64,000 bases of DNA from Hymenobacter ruricola (GCF_015694525.1 NZ_JADQDM010000008.1:124001-188000), one strand, 5' to 3'; positions 43,651 to 53,751 are shown, counted from the first letter of the stretch. The notes: generated by a model not told the origin, from the letters alone. Program-made: numbers and translations.

Positions 43651-45099
43651 CTACTGCCAGCCGCCGCCCAGGGCCCGGTACACGTTCACCGTGGCGTTGA
43701 GCTGCTGCATCTTGGTTTCGATGAGGTCGAACTTCGATTCTAAGGCGTCGCGCTGGGTGAAGAGGACTTCCGTGTACTCGGCCCGGGCCGAGCGGAACAG
43801 GCTGTTGGAGATGTCGATGGACTGGTTCAGGGCCGCTACTTCCTTGGCTTTGGCGTCGTAGCTCTGGGCCAGGTTGCCGATGTTGGAAAGCTGGTTGCTC
43901 ACCTCGATGTAGGCGTTCAGCACGGTCTTTTCGTAGCGGTACACGGCCTGGGTTTGCGCGGCGTTGGCGCTGTAGTAGGTGGCCTTGATGCCGTTGCGGT
44001 TGAATAGCGGCCCGGCCAAATCGGCGCCCAGCGAGTACAGCATCGACTCGGGCGTGGACGCCAGCAGGCCCGGCGTGAAGGCGGCCAGCCCGACGCCGCC
44101 CGACAGGCTCAGCGAGGGGTAAAAGTTGGCCCGCGCCACTTGCACGTCCAGCTTCGCGGCCACCAGCTGCTGCTCGGCCTGCCGAATGTCGGGGCGGTTG
44201 CTCAGCAGCTGGGTGGGCAGGCCGGCCGTGATGACGGACGGCTGCAAGTCGTTGAACGTGGCGTCGTCGCGCACCACCGGCTGCGGGTAGCGGCCGGCCA
44301 GGTAGTTCAACTTGTTCTCGGTTTCGGTGATGCGCTGCTGCAGCTTGAACTGCAGGCTGCGGGTGTTTTGCACCTGGGCCTCGAAGCGTTTCACGGCCAG
44401 CTCCGTGGTGCGGGCCGACTCTTTTTGCAGGCGCACCAGCTCCAGCGCGTTGCTCTGGATGCCGATGTTCTGCTTCACGATGGCCAGCTGATTGTCCAGC
44501 GCCAGCAGCTCGTAATACGAGTTGGCAATCTCGGCCACCAGGTTGGTCACCGTGAAGTTTTTGCCTTCCACCGACGCCAGGTAGCGCATGGCGGCGGCCT
44601 TCTTGGCGTTGCGCAGCTTGTGCCAGATGTCGACTTCCCAGGTGGCAAACGCGCCCAGCTCGAAGTTGGTGAGCGGGTCGGGCGTGTGCCGGTCCTCCTT
44701 GATGTCGACCTGCTCCTCGGTGGCGCCTTGCAGGGTGTAGCGGCCCACTTTTTCCACGTCGGCGCGGGCGCCCAGGCCCACGAAGGGCAGGTATTCGCCG
44801 CTGCGGGCGCGCACCTCGTTGCGGGCAATCTCGACTTCCTGCAGCGTGATGTTCAGCTCCTGGTTGTTTTGCAGGGCCGTCTCAATCAGCGCTTTTAGGT
44901 TGGGGTCGGTGAAAAACTGCTTCCACTGCACGCGGGCCAGGTTGGCGCTGTCGATGGGGGCGGCGGCGCTGGCGGTGGGGTAGCTGGCCGGCGTGTTGCG
45001 GCTCTCGTTCTTCACCACCAGCTCCGGCGTTTTGCAGGCGCCTACGGCAAGCGCCAAACCGGCGGCGCTCAGGCATTGATATAAGCGTTTCTTAAGCAT
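43651..45099 (-). CDS. Outer-membrane efflux channel, TolC/NodT family
   Basis: 482 aa outer-membrane lipoprotein (LALAVGACKTPELVV lipobox) of the OprM/NodT type. Two OEP repeats are recognisable, e.g. ALIETALQNNQELNITLQEVEIARNEVRARSGEYLPFVG and QAEQQLVAAKLDVQVARANFYPSLSLSGG. It provides the exit duct of the RND pump. Its ATG overlaps the end of the permease gene by 8 bases, so the last two genes are translationally coupled. A strong terminator follows. Confidence 0.94.
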   Translation of the reverse strand: MLKKRLYQCLSAAGLALAVGACKTPELVVKNESRNTPASYPTASAAAPIDSANLARVQWKQFFTDPNLKALIETALQNNQELNITLQEVEIARNEVRARSGEYLPFVGLGARADVEKVGRYTLQGATEEQVDIKEDRHTPDPLTNFELGAFATWEVDIWHKLRNAKKAAAMRYLASVEGKNFTVTNLVAEIANSYYELLALDNQLAIVKQNIGIQSNALELVRLQKESARTTELAVKRFEAQVQNTRSLQFKLQQRITETENKLNYLAGRYPQPVVRDDATFNDLQPSVITAGLPTQLLSNRPDIRQAEQQLVAAKLDVQVARANFYPSLSLSGGVGLAAFTPGLLASTPESMLYSLGADLAGPLFNRNGIKATYYSANAAQTQAVYRYEKTVLNAYIEVSNQLSNIGNLAQSYDAKAKEVAALNQSIDISNSLFRSARAEYTEVLFTQRDALESKFDLIETKMQQLNATVNVYRALGGGWQ

Positions 45100-48000
45100 A
45101 AGGCTCCATTTCTTCTAATTGCACGCGGGGCTCTACGCCTTCGAGGATGGGGGCTTCGTTCTCGTCCCGAATCAGTTTGTTATCGCCGGCCAGGGTGCCG
45201 AAGAAGTAGTACAGGCCGGGGATGATAATCACCCCGAACACGGTGCCGAACAGCATGCCGCCCAGCGCCGACGAGCCAATGGTGCGGTTGCCGATGGCAC
45301 CCGCGCCGGTGGCCACCACCAGCGGAATCAGGCCGGCGATGAAGGCAAACGACGTCATCAGAATGGGGCGGAAACGCACTTTGGCGCCTTCAATGGCCGC
45401 GTCGCGCACGGACATGCCTTCCTCGTGCTTCAGGGCCGCGAATTCGACGATAAGCACCGCGTTTTTACCCAACAAACCCACCAGCATTACCAAGCCCACC
45501 TGGGCGTAGATGTCGTTGGCCAAGCCAAACATTTTGATGAACAGGAAGGACCCGAACACGCCCGCCACCAGCGAGAAAATAACGGCCAGCGGCAGCAGGA
45601 AGCTTTCATACTGCGCGGCCAGCACCAGGTACACGAACACCAGCACCACCAGGAAAATCACGGTCGACTCGTTGCCGCGGCTCACTTCGTCTTTCGACAG
45701 CCCGCCCCAGTCAATGTCGTAGCCGTGGGGCAGCTCCTGGGCCACTTCCTGCACTGCCTTGATGGCCTCGCCCGAGCTGTAGCCCTCGGCCGCGCCGCCG
45801 CGAATGGAGGCGGTGGTGTACATGTTGTAGCGGTTGATTTCGTTGGCGCCCTGCGACTTCACGATTTTCATGAAGGCCGAAAACGGCACCATTTCGCCCT
45901 TGTCGTTCTTGGCCCACATGTTCAGGATGTCTTGCGGCAGCTTGCGGTATTCGGGCGAGGCCTGCACGTACACCTTAAAGAAGCGCTGGTACTTGATGAA
46001 GCCCAGCTCATAAGTTGAGCCCACCATGATGCTGAGCGTGTTCATGGCGTTGCCGATGCTCACGCCCTTTTGCATGGCCAGCTCGTTGTCAATCTTGAGC
46101 TCGTACTGCGGATAGTCGGCCGAGAAGAAGGTGAACAGGCCGGCCAGCTCCTTGCGCTTCTTGAGCTTGGCCATGAATTCCTCGTTCACTTTTTCCAGCG
46201 CCTTATAGTCGCCCGAGTTGGTTTTGTCCAGCAGCTGCAGCTGGAAGCCGCCCGCCGCGCCGTAGCCCGGCACTGCCGGCGGCTCGAAGAATTCGATGGT
46301 CGCGCCGGGGATTTCGTGCGCTTTTTTCTCCAGGTTGCCGATGATGTCGGCAATGGATTCCTTGCGCTCCGACCACGGCTTCAAGTCCAGCAGCAGGGTG
46401 CCGGCGTTCGAGCCGCGGCCCTCGGTCAGCACTTCGTAGCCGGCCAGCGAGGAGATGTTGGCAATGCCGGGAATGTCCTTGGCCAGGCTGGCCAGGCGCT
46501 GCGACACGGCGTTGGTTTGCTCCAGCGTGGTGCCGGGCGGCGTCTGCACAATGGCGTAAATCAGGCCCTGGTCTTCGCTGGGGATGAAGCCGGCCGGCAG
46601 CTTGGCCGTGATGGCCCAGATGCCCAGCCCGAAGGCCAGCAGCATGGCGAAGGTGATGAGGCGGCTGGCCACAATCTTCTCCAGCAGGCCCGTGTAGCTG
46701 TTCGTCAGGCGGTCGAACCCGCGGTTGAACCAGTCGAAGAAGCGCTGCAGGGGCGATTTCTTCTTGGGCTGGCCGTGGTGGTTTTTCAGAATCATGGCGC
46801 AGAGCACCGGCGTCAACGTCAGGGCGACGAGGCCCGAAATCACGATGGCCGTGGCCATGGTGATGGAGAACTGGCGGTAGAAAATGCCCACCGGGCCGCT
46901 CATGAACGACACCGGGATGAACACGGCCGTCATCATGACGGTGATGGCGATGATGGCGCCGCTGATTTCGCCCACCACTTTGCGGACGGCGTTGTAGGGC
47001 GATAGATGCTCCTCCTCCATCTTGGCGTGCACGGCCTCAATCACCACAATGGCGTTGTCGACCACGATGCCGATGGAAAGCACCAGCGCAAACAGCGTAA
47101 TCATGTTGATGGTGAGCCCAAAAGCCTGCATGGCCATGAACGAGCCCACCAGCGACACCGGCACGGCCAGCGCCGGAATCAGCGTCGAGCGCCAGTCGCC
47201 AAGGAACAGGAACACCACCAACGCCACCAGAATGAAGGCGTCGCGCAGGGTGTGGATTACGTTCTCAATCGAGGCGTCGAGGAAGTTCGACACGTCGTAG
47301 GTGATTTTGTAGTCCATGCCGGGCGGGAAGCTGGTTTTCTTCAGCTCTTCCAGCTTGGCTTTCACCTCTTTGATTACGTCCGAAGCGTTCGAGCCGTAGG
47401 TCTGCTTCAGCACGATGGCCGCCGAGGGGTACTGGTTCAGGTTGGAGTAGATGTCGTAGAACTCCGAGCCCAGCGACACGTCGGCCACGTCTTTCAGGTG
47501 CAGGCTTTCGCCGTTGGCGTTGGCCTTGAGAATGACGTTCTTATACTCCTCCACGTCATTAAAGCGCCCTTTGTAGCTCAGCACGTACTCCAGCGACTGC
47601 GCCTGCCCGCCGTCGGAGCGGCCGATACGGCCCGGCGAGCCGATGACGCTCTGCTCGCCCAGGGCCTTCATCACGTCGTCCACCGAAATGTTGTAGGCCC
47701 GCATGCGGTCGGGTTTCAGCCACACGCGCATGGCGTACTGCCGGCTGCCCAGGATGTTGGCCCGGCCAATGCCGCTCAGGCGCTGCAGCTCGGGCAGCAT
47801 GTTCACGCCGGCGAAGTTGAACAGGTACTTCATGTCCGTGTTCTTGTCTTTCGAGTACAAGTTCACGTACATCAGCATGTTGGGCACCACGCGGTTCACC
47901 ACCACGCCTTCGCGCTGCACCAGCTCGGGCAGGCGGTTGAGCACCTGCGCAATGCGGGTGTTCACGTTCACCACGGCCTGGTCGGGGTCGGTGCCCAGGT

Positions 48001-48283
48001 TGAACACAATCTGAATGTTGGCCTCGCCGGCCGATACGGCGTCGGAGGTCATGTACTTCATGCCCGGCACGCCGTTCACGGCCTGTTCCAGCGGAATCAG
48101 CACCGACTCGGTGAGCACCTTGGCGCTGGCGCCGGGGTAGGCAGCGCTCACCATCACCAGAGGCGGCGAAATCTCGGGAAACTGCGACGTGGGCAGCTTC
48201 ATGATGGCCAGCCCGCCCATCAGCAGGATGACAATCGAAATAACAATGGCAAATACTGGCCGACGAATGAATTTACTAAACAT
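45092..48283 (-). CDS. RND multidrug efflux permease (HAE1 family)
   Basis: 1063 aa inner-membrane proton/drug antiporter. The N-terminus MFSKFIRRPVFAIVISIVIL is typical, the two halves each carry six helices and a large porter loop, and GKNAVLIVEFA holds the proton-relay Lys. In helix 4 the sequence is GIVVDNAIVVIEAVHAKME: the first Asp is kept and the second position is Asn, unlike AcrB's DD. This VDN form also occurs in other RND subfamilies. It is the middle gene of the operon adaptor-permease-channel. Confidence 0.96.
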   Translation of the reverse strand: MFSKFIRRPVFAIVISIVILLMGGLAIMKLPTSQFPEISPPLVMVSAAYPGASAKVLTESVLIPLEQAVNGVPGMKYMTSDAVSAGEANIQIVFNLGTDPDQAVVNVNTRIAQVLNRLPELVQREGVVVNRVVPNMLMYVNLYSKDKNTDMKYLFNFAGVNMLPELQRLSGIGRANILGSRQYAMRVWLKPDRMRAYNISVDDVMKALGEQSVIGSPGRIGRSDGGQAQSLEYVLSYKGRFNDVEEYKNVILKANANGESLHLKDVADVSLGSEFYDIYSNLNQYPSAAIVLKQTYGSNASDVIKEVKAKLEELKKTSFPPGMDYKITYDVSNFLDASIENVIHTLRDAFILVALVVFLFLGDWRSTLIPALAVPVSLVGSFMAMQAFGLTINMITLFALVLSIGIVVDNAIVVIEAVHAKMEEEHLSPYNAVRKVVGEISGAIIAITVMMTAVFIPVSFMSGPVGIFYRQFSITMATAIVISGLVALTLTPVLCAMILKNHHGQPKKKSPLQRFFDWFNRGFDRLTNSYTGLLEKIVASRLITFAMLLAFGLGIWAITAKLPAGFIPSEDQGLIYAIVQTPPGTTLEQTNAVSQRLASLAKDIPGIANISSLAGYEVLTEGRGSNAGTLLLDLKPWSERKESIADIIGNLEKKAHEIPGATIEFFEPPAVPGYGAAGGFQLQLLDKTNSGDYKALEKVNEEFMAKLKKRKELAGLFTFFSADYPQYELKIDNELAMQKGVSIGNAMNTLSIMVGSTYELGFIKYQRFFKVYVQASPEYRKLPQDILNMWAKNDKGEMVPFSAFMKIVKSQGANEINRYNMYTTASIRGGAAEGYSSGEAIKAVQEVAQELPHGYDIDWGGLSKDEVSRGNESTVIFLVVLVFVYLVLAAQYESFLLPLAVIFSLVAGVFGSFLFIKMFGLANDIYAQVGLVMLVGLLGKNAVLIVEFAALKHEEGMSVRDAAIEGAKVRFRPILMTSFAFIAGLIPLVVATGAGAIGNRTIGSSALGGMLFGTVFGVIIIPGLYYFFGTLAGDNKLIRDENEAPILEGVEPRVQLEEMEPYA

Positions 48284-48339
48284 ATCTGCTGGCTATTTAT
48301 TAAAATGACTGATTTAGAGCCGATAACCCTCTGGTAAAT

Positions 48340-48409
48340 GCAGCCGAAGCAGCTCTGCCGCTTCGTTGCAGCGAAGTGATTGTTCTCGTGGCAGAGCTGC
48401 TTCGGCTGC
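48340..48409. repeat. Palindrome inside the efflux operon, copy 8
   Basis: GCAGCCGAAGCAGCTCTGCC is mirrored near 48390-48409; a small CTTCG..CGAAG hairpin is inside. It shares GCAGCCGAAGC with copy 5 but lacks the GTCATG ends. It lies between the adaptor and permease genes. Confidence 0.8.
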
Positions 48410-48430
48410 GCCCAACAGGACGGCCGGACC

Positions 48431-49516
48431 CTATTCGCTGTACACTTTCAGGTGCGAGATGACGTCCTGCGGCTCCCGGAAATCATAGGCCACTTTGTCG
48501 CCGTCCTTCACCTTGCGCAGGCCTTCGAGCAGAATCCGGTCGGTGGCATTAATGCCGGATTTGAGGACGTAGAGGTCGGGCATTTCGGAGGCAATGCCGA
48601 TTTCGCGCTGGTGCACCACGTTGTTTTTGTCGACCACGAAGACGTACTTTTTCTCCAGAATCTCGAACGTGGCTTTCTGGGGGATAATCAGGGCGCCTTT
48701 CAGCGGCACGGTCATGAGCACGCTGCCGGTTTCGCCGTTGCGCAGCAAGCCGTCGGGGTTCGGGAAAGTGGCGCGGAAGGCGATGTTGCCGGTTTCGTTG
48801 TTGAAGTCGGCCTCGATGGTTTGCACGATGCCGGTCTGGTCGAACACCTCGTTGTTGGCCATGCGCAGCTTCACGTGCGCGGCCTTGTCGTTGGTTTTGG
48901 CGTGCGCCTTGTAGGCCAGGTACTCCGCCTCGGGCACGTTGTAGTACACCCACATTTTGCTGTTGTCGGAGAGCGTCGTCAGCAGGTCGCCCTCGTCCAC
49001 GAGGCTGCCCAGCCGGGCCTGGAAGTGGTCCATGATGCCGCTGAAGGGCGCCTTCACCGTCGTGAACTGCAGGTGCGTCTGGGCCAGCGAGACTTCGGCG
49101 TTGGCCTTGTCGAACTTGGCCTGCGCTAGCGCTAACTCGCTGCCGGATACGATGTTCTTGTCGGCCAGCTTCTTGGTATTCTGGTACTCCAGGCCCACGT
49201 AGTTGGCCTCGGCCTGCGACTTTTTCAGCTCGGCCTGGTACACCGTGGGCTTAATCTGAAACATGGTCTGGCCCTGCCGCACCAGTTGTCCCTCGTCCAC
49301 GAAAATCTTTTCCAGGTAGCCCTTTTCCAGCGCCCGCAGCTCGATGCGCTGGAAGGAGTGAATCTGGGCCACGTACTCTTTGGTGATGGTCGTGTCTTTC
49401 AGCAGCGGGCTGGTAGCCACCAGTTTCAGCGGCTCTTCTACTTCCTTTTTTTCTTCTTTGCAGCCGCTGGTGTACAATAGTGCCCCGCAACTCAGGAGCA
49501 TCAACATTCTTTTCAT
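48431..49516 (-). CDS. RND efflux periplasmic adaptor (membrane-fusion protein)
   Basis: 361 aa lipoprotein (LLYTSGCKEEKKEVEE) from ATG 49516. It has the lipoyl/barrel-sandwich halves (LEKIFVDEGQLVRQGQTMFQI and ITEYVAQ-like strands), the helical hairpin (YQAELKKSQAEANYVGLEYQNTKKL...LALAQAKFDKANAEVSL) and the beta-barrel TVKAPFSGIMDHF. It bridges permease and outer-membrane channel. First gene of the operon; 147 bases with a palindrome separate it from the permease. Confidence 0.94.
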   Translation of the reverse strand: MKRMLMLLSCGALLYTSGCKEEKKEVEEPLKLVATSPLLKDTTITKEYVAQIHSFQRIELRALEKGYLEKIFVDEGQLVRQGQTMFQIKPTVYQAELKKSQAEANYVGLEYQNTKKLADKNIVSGSELALAQAKFDKANAEVSLAQTHLQFTTVKAPFSGIMDHFQARLGSLVDEGDLLTTLSDNSKMWVYYNVPEAEYLAYKAHAKTNDKAAHVKLRMANNEVFDQTGIVQTIEADFNNETGNIAFRATFPNPDGLLRNGETGSVLMTVPLKGALIIPQKATFEILEKKYVFVVDKNNVVHQREIGIASEMPDLYVLKSGINATDRILLEGLRKVKDGDKVAYDFREPQDVISHLKVYSE

Positions 49517-50363
49517 AAGGACCTTAGAGAATACAACGGGCTTGGGGTAATGCATTGAATCGGGGTAAGATGGGAAGCAGAACCAGCGCCAATCGCCTGG
49601 TTTTCCAGAAATTGAGGAGTTGGCCGGCCCGCGGCAGCCGGGGCCGGGCCACCCATTCCATCGACTTCCCGCGGTTGCGTAATGGATGGTTGTACATGCT
49701 CGAAATCAGCTTTGCTCATGTAGCAGAAAGCCGTTGGTGGCCGGCGGGCGGGAAATTGCCGGGTCCAAATCCAAACTGAAAGCATAACATCTGGGGTGGG
49801 AAGGCCAATGCTGCACAGCTTGTGTCGGGGGTTGACGCTGCAAACCAACGCCCAATGGCATGAAGCCGAAATGAAGGAACAACCCAACCGCCCCCGTAAA
49901 CCCGCCCGCTTCGCCGGGGGCTTTTCATCGACCGGCCGACTCAATGGTCAACCGTATTCAACAAGCTAATCCGCTCGCTAAGAACTTACTATAATAAATA
50001 CTTTAAAATACGTCCAACTTCCGAGCGGCCAAGAAGCCGGCCCGTGCAAGCCGGACGCACCCAGCTACCGATGAAAAACTTCATAAAGCGAGGTCTGCCC
50101 CCGCTGGCTTCGCTGCGGCCCGGTTGGGATGGTGCCTTGGCGGCTTTGCCAGCCGCTGGGCCGGGATGCGGCCGGCCGGAAGCAAAAAACAGGCACGCAG
50201 CTTCTGCCACGGCGCGAGGGAGCGCCCCATTCTGGTTGTGCAAAGTAGCGTTTGGGTGCCCGTCACCGCCCGTTGATTACCAAGGGTAACCATCGAAAAA
50301 ACAAGGTTTTATTTTATGATGATTGAATAGGATATACCGGTACTACCGCTTTCCTTTGCCGCG
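49517..50363. other. Intergenic region between efflux operon and injection system
   Basis: 847 bases between divergent operons. No frame here has recognisable features. It includes a terminator-like hairpin at 49890-49925, an AT-rich stretch at 49975-50020 and another at 50290-50345 just before the first injection-system gene, where its promoter must lie. Confidence 0.5.
49890..49925 (+). terminator. Possible terminator hairpin
   Basis: GCCCCCG pairs with CGGGGGC over an 18-base loop, followed by TTTT. No gene clearly ends here. Confidence 0.4.
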
Positions 50364-50939
50364 ATGCTTGACAAAGCTTTGCTCTTCCTCGCTACCGAAC
50401 TAAACGACTACTTCGGCCGCTCTTTCCAGCTTCTGGAGGACCGGGCCGTGCTGTCGGCCCACCTCAACCCGGACGGCACCCCGGCCACCGCCATCGCCAA
50501 CAAAGTGAGCGTGACGCTAGTGAACCTGGCCCCGGAATCGACCGTGCGCAACCTGCAGGCCGAGCGCAGCGGCAACGGCGAGCTACGGCTCAACCCCGCC
50601 ATCAAGCTCAACCTGTGGGTGCTGTTTGCGGCCAACTTTGGTGACTACGACGAGGCCCTCAAGTTTCTGAGCAGCACGCTGGCCTTTTTTCAGGGCCGGC
50701 CCGTCTTCACGCCCCAGAATTCGCCCCGCCTCGACCGCAGCTTCGACCGCCTGGTGGTGGAGCTGGAAACCCTGACCTACCACGAACTGAGCAACTTGTG
50801 GGGCGTGCTGGGCAGCAAGTACACGCCCTCGGCCCTCTACAAGGTCAAGCTCGTCACCATTCAGGACGGCGCGGTGCAGGACCGCACCCCGGCCCTCACC
50901 GGCCTCGGCGTCAACCCCACTCCCCGCGCCGCGCCATGA
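50364..50939 (+). CDS. DUF4255 tail-terminator (Pvc16-type) protein of contractile injection system
   Basis: 191 aa. The Pvc16 N-terminal domain family (DUF4255) caps the end of the tube and sheath in extracellular contractile injection systems. Family features are LDKALLFLATELNDYF at the start, VSVTLVNLAPESTVRN, the strands LRLNPAIKLNLWVLFAANFGDYDEALKFLSSTLAFFQGRPVFT and LYHELSNLWGVLGSKYTPSALYKVKLVTIQ. It is the first gene of the operon; its stop overlaps the next start (ATGA). Confidence 0.9.
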   Translation: MLDKALLFLATELNDYFGRSFQLLEDRAVLSAHLNPDGTPATAIANKVSVTLVNLAPESTVRNLQAERSGNGELRLNPAIKLNLWVLFAANFGDYDEALKFLSSTLAFFQGRPVFTPQNSPRLDRSFDRLVVELETLTYHELSNLWGVLGSKYTPSALYKVKLVTIQDGAVQDRTPALTGLGVNPTPRAAP

Positions 50940-51985
50940 CCACCAGCTACCAGGTGCTGTGCCGCGTCGAGATGCGCCACGCCTACTTCGCCGACGGCCT
51001 CATGCGCGGGCTGGCCGCCCGGCCCAGCGGCCTCACCACCGAGCGGCTGCGGCGGGTAGGCCTGCTCCTGCGCCCTAGCTCCACGGGCTTCGAAATCATC
51101 TACGCCGGCGCGGCCGGCAGCCCGCCCCCGGACGGCCTGCGCGCCGCCTTCCCGCTGGTGTTCAGCCTGCACCCGCCCGACGCCAGCTTTGCCATTTACA
51201 CCGGCCTGCTGCCCGCCCCGGCGCCCACCGGCAAGAAGGCCGGCAAGAAAGCCAGCGCGCCAGTGCCCCCCGGGCCCGCCCCGGCCAGCGTGCGCTACCT
51301 GGCCCCGGCGCCCGCCAACGCGTTGCGCCTGCACCCGGGCGACGTGCTGAGCGAGGCCGACCGCCTGCCCCTGCGCCCGCTGGTGTTTCAGCAGGCGCTG
51401 CCGGCCGGCACCCGCACCGCCGCCCTGCGCCACTACCCTGACGGCCCCACCGTGTGGGAAACCGCCCTGCTGCCCACGGCCGAAACGCTGCCCGTCAACC
51501 TGCGCGCCGAAGGCAACGGCGCCTACGAGCTGCGCCTGGGCAAGGCCGCGCCCGACGTGTTTTTTGCCGCCGACTTCCCTGCGCCGGCCTGCCCCTGGGC
51601 CGTGCTGGAGCTGGGCCCGGCCGTGCTGGCCACGCCCGGCGCCACCTATACGCTGGGCCTGGCGGCGCGGCGCACCTACTGGCAGTACCAGCTGATGAGC
51701 AGCCGCCCCCTGCCCGAAGGCCTGGCCATCGACGCAGGGGAAGCCCCCGTCGGTTTCGAGCAGGCCCCCGGGCTGCCGGGCACGGCCCTCAGTTTCTTGG
51801 CCACGGCCGACCAGCCGCTGGCCGAGCGCTACCCCGGCGCGGCCTGCCGGCTGGTGCTGCCCGAAGCCGGCCGGGCACCCCGCGTAATGCACCCCGCATT
51901 GCCTTATGCAAGTCCTTCAGCACTTCGATTAATAAATAAATCGATAGAACAATTGATTATCACGGACATCTTTGTACAATTGTAG
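50936..51985 (+). CDS. Unrecognised injection-system protein
   Basis: 349 aa, no family recognised. ATG 50936 overlaps the preceding stop by four bases, so it is made together with the cap protein. No signal peptide or membrane segment. The N-terminal part (YQVLCRVEMRHAYFADGL, LRRVGLLLRPSSTGFEIIY) is followed by a Lys/Pro-rich spacer (about 95-115) and beta-rich segments (PVNLRAEGNGAYELRLGK, ATYTLGLAARRTYWQYQLM), ending VFVQL. It has the position of a structural or adaptor component between cap and sheath genes. Its role is inferred only from this position. Confidence 0.75.
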   Translation: MTTSYQVLCRVEMRHAYFADGLMRGLAARPSGLTTERLRRVGLLLRPSSTGFEIIYAGAAGSPPPDGLRAAFPLVFSLHPPDASFAIYTGLLPAPAPTGKKAGKKASAPVPPGPAPASVRYLAPAPANALRLHPGDVLSEADRLPLRPLVFQQALPAGTRTAALRHYPDGPTVWETALLPTAETLPVNLRAEGNGAYELRLGKAAPDVFFAADFPAPACPWAVLELGPAVLATPGATYTLGLAARRTYWQYQLMSSRPLPEGLAIDAGEAPVGFEQAPGLPGTALSFLATADQPLAERYPGAACRLVLPEAGRAPRVMHPALPYASPSALRLINKSIEQLIITDIFVQL

Positions 51986-52032
51986 CCGAAACGCGCTTCT
52001 CGTTCCTTTACTCCACCTTCTTTTTTTACCTA

Positions 52033-53682
52033 ATGGCAGCTCCCTATACTACCCCCGGCGTGTACATCGTCGAGAAGAATGCATTTCCCAACTCCGTGGT
52101 GCAGGTCGAAACGGCCCTACCGGTGTTCATCGGCTTCACGCAGAAGGCGACCTACAACGGCAAGGACCTGACCAACATCCCGACCCGGGTCGACTCCCTC
52201 AAGCAGTTTGAGGACTACTTCGGCACGGGCTTCGTGCAGAAATTCACGCTGGCCGACTACGCCGCGAACGACAACCCGATGATTGAGGCGTCCAAAATCG
52301 GCTTGCTCGCGTCCCCCGGCAAGATGTACCAGCTGGTGCCGGCTGAAAACGACAAGCTTTACTACCTCTACAACGCCATCCGGCTGTTCTATATCAACGG
52401 GGGCTCGACCTGCTACATTCTCTCGATTGGCAACTACGCCACCGACCTGACCAAAGACCTGTTCATCAATGCCATTGGCACACTGGTGTACGAGCAGGAC
52501 CCCACCATGCTGCTGTGCCCCGACGCGCTGCGCCTCGACAACGACGGCGACTACAATGACGTGATGACAGCCATGCTGGCCCACTGCGCCAACGTGCAGA
52601 GCCGCATCGCCATGTTTGACGTGCGCGAAGGCGCCGTGACGAAAGTGGACGACATCACCGACAAGGTTCTGGCGTTCCGCACCGGCGTGGGCCAGAACTT
52701 CCTCAACTACGGCGTCGCGTACTTCCCCTGGGTCAACACCTCGGTCATCGCCGACACCGACCTCTCCTTCTACAACCTCGACGCGGCCTCGCTAACCCTG
52801 CTGCGCGGCCTCCTCAACCCCCTGGACGCTGATTTGAAAGCCGGCACCACGCGGCCGGCGGGCACCGAGGAAATGAAGGTGCCCGAGCTGGCGCTGGAAC
52901 CCGACCCGCTCAAAGCCCAGAACATCTTCGACGTGGCCGCGCTGCTGCTCGTCGACTCCAACGTGCCCACCCCCGACCCCGCGCCCGAAGGCTACAGCCA
53001 CGCGCAGGCCGTGGTGGACAAGCGCCGCGCCATCGACAACTCGCTGCGCACGCTCTACCCCGACTACAAGCTCATCATCAAGGCCATGACGACCTACCTG
53101 AACACCATGCCGGTGTCGGCGGCCATGGCCGGCGTGTACACGGCCGTGGACAGCAGCCGCGGCGTGTGGAAAGCCCCCGCCAACTGGAGCCTCAACGCGG
53201 TGGTGTCGCCCACGGTGTCGCTCAGCGACAAAGACCAGGGCCGCCTCAACATCGACCCCACCACAGGCAAGTCCATCAACGTCATCCGGGCCTTCAAGGG
53301 CATGGGCGTGATGGTGTGGGGCGCCCGCACCCTCGACGGCAACAGCCAGGACTGGCGCTACATCAACGTGCGCCGCACTATGATAATGATTGAGCAGTCG
53401 GTGAAGCTGGCGGCCCACGCCTACGTCTTCGAGCCCAACGACGCCAACACCTGGGTGACCGTCAAGAGCGCCATCAACAGCTTCCTGTTCAACCTCTGGA
53501 AGCAGGGCGCGCTGGCCGGCTCCGTGCCCGACGACGCCTACCAGGTGCTCATCGGCCTGGGCAGCACCATGACCGCCGACGACATCCTCGACGGCTACAT
53601 GAACGTGACCGTGCTGGTGTCCATCGTGCGCCCGGCCGAGTTCATCGAACTCACCTTCCAGCAGCAAATGCAGAAGTCGTAG
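52033..53682 (+). CDS. Contractile tail sheath protein
   Basis: 549 aa subunit of the contractile sheath whose shortening drives the inner tube into a target. The N-terminus YTTPGVYIVEKNAFPNSVVQV is the linker that threads into neighbours; the C-terminal domain MGVMVWGARTLDGNSQDWRYINVRR and the end FNLWKQGALAGSVPDDAYQVLIG with VRPAEFIELTFQQQ are typical of the family. Only one sheath gene is present, as in systems with a single sheath type, unlike PVC/Afp with three. Confidence 0.96.
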   Translation: MAAPYTTPGVYIVEKNAFPNSVVQVETALPVFIGFTQKATYNGKDLTNIPTRVDSLKQFEDYFGTGFVQKFTLADYAANDNPMIEASKIGLLASPGKMYQLVPAENDKLYYLYNAIRLFYINGGSTCYILSIGNYATDLTKDLFINAIGTLVYEQDPTMLLCPDALRLDNDGDYNDVMTAMLAHCANVQSRIAMFDVREGAVTKVDDITDKVLAFRTGVGQNFLNYGVAYFPWVNTSVIADTDLSFYNLDAASLTLLRGLLNPLDADLKAGTTRPAGTEEMKVPELALEPDPLKAQNIFDVAALLLVDSNVPTPDPAPEGYSHAQAVVDKRRAIDNSLRTLYPDYKLIIKAMTTYLNTMPVSAAMAGVYTAVDSSRGVWKAPANWSLNAVVSPTVSLSDKDQGRLNIDPTTGKSINVIRAFKGMGVMVWGARTLDGNSQDWRYINVRRTMIMIEQSVKLAAHAYVFEPNDANTWVTVKSAINSFLFNLWKQGALAGSVPDDAYQVLIGLGSTMTADDILDGYMNVTVLVSIVRPAEFIELTFQQQMQKS

Positions 53683-53751
53683 GCCGGCCCGGCCCCGCGG
53701 CTCCTTTTCTAAAGCGCATCATTTTCATTTCTACTTTTCCTCCCAAACATC

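Noticed and set aside
49513..49944. 143-aa minus-strand frame in the gap before the injection system
   Set aside because: Composition is random-like, no motif, and it overlaps the efflux adaptor start.
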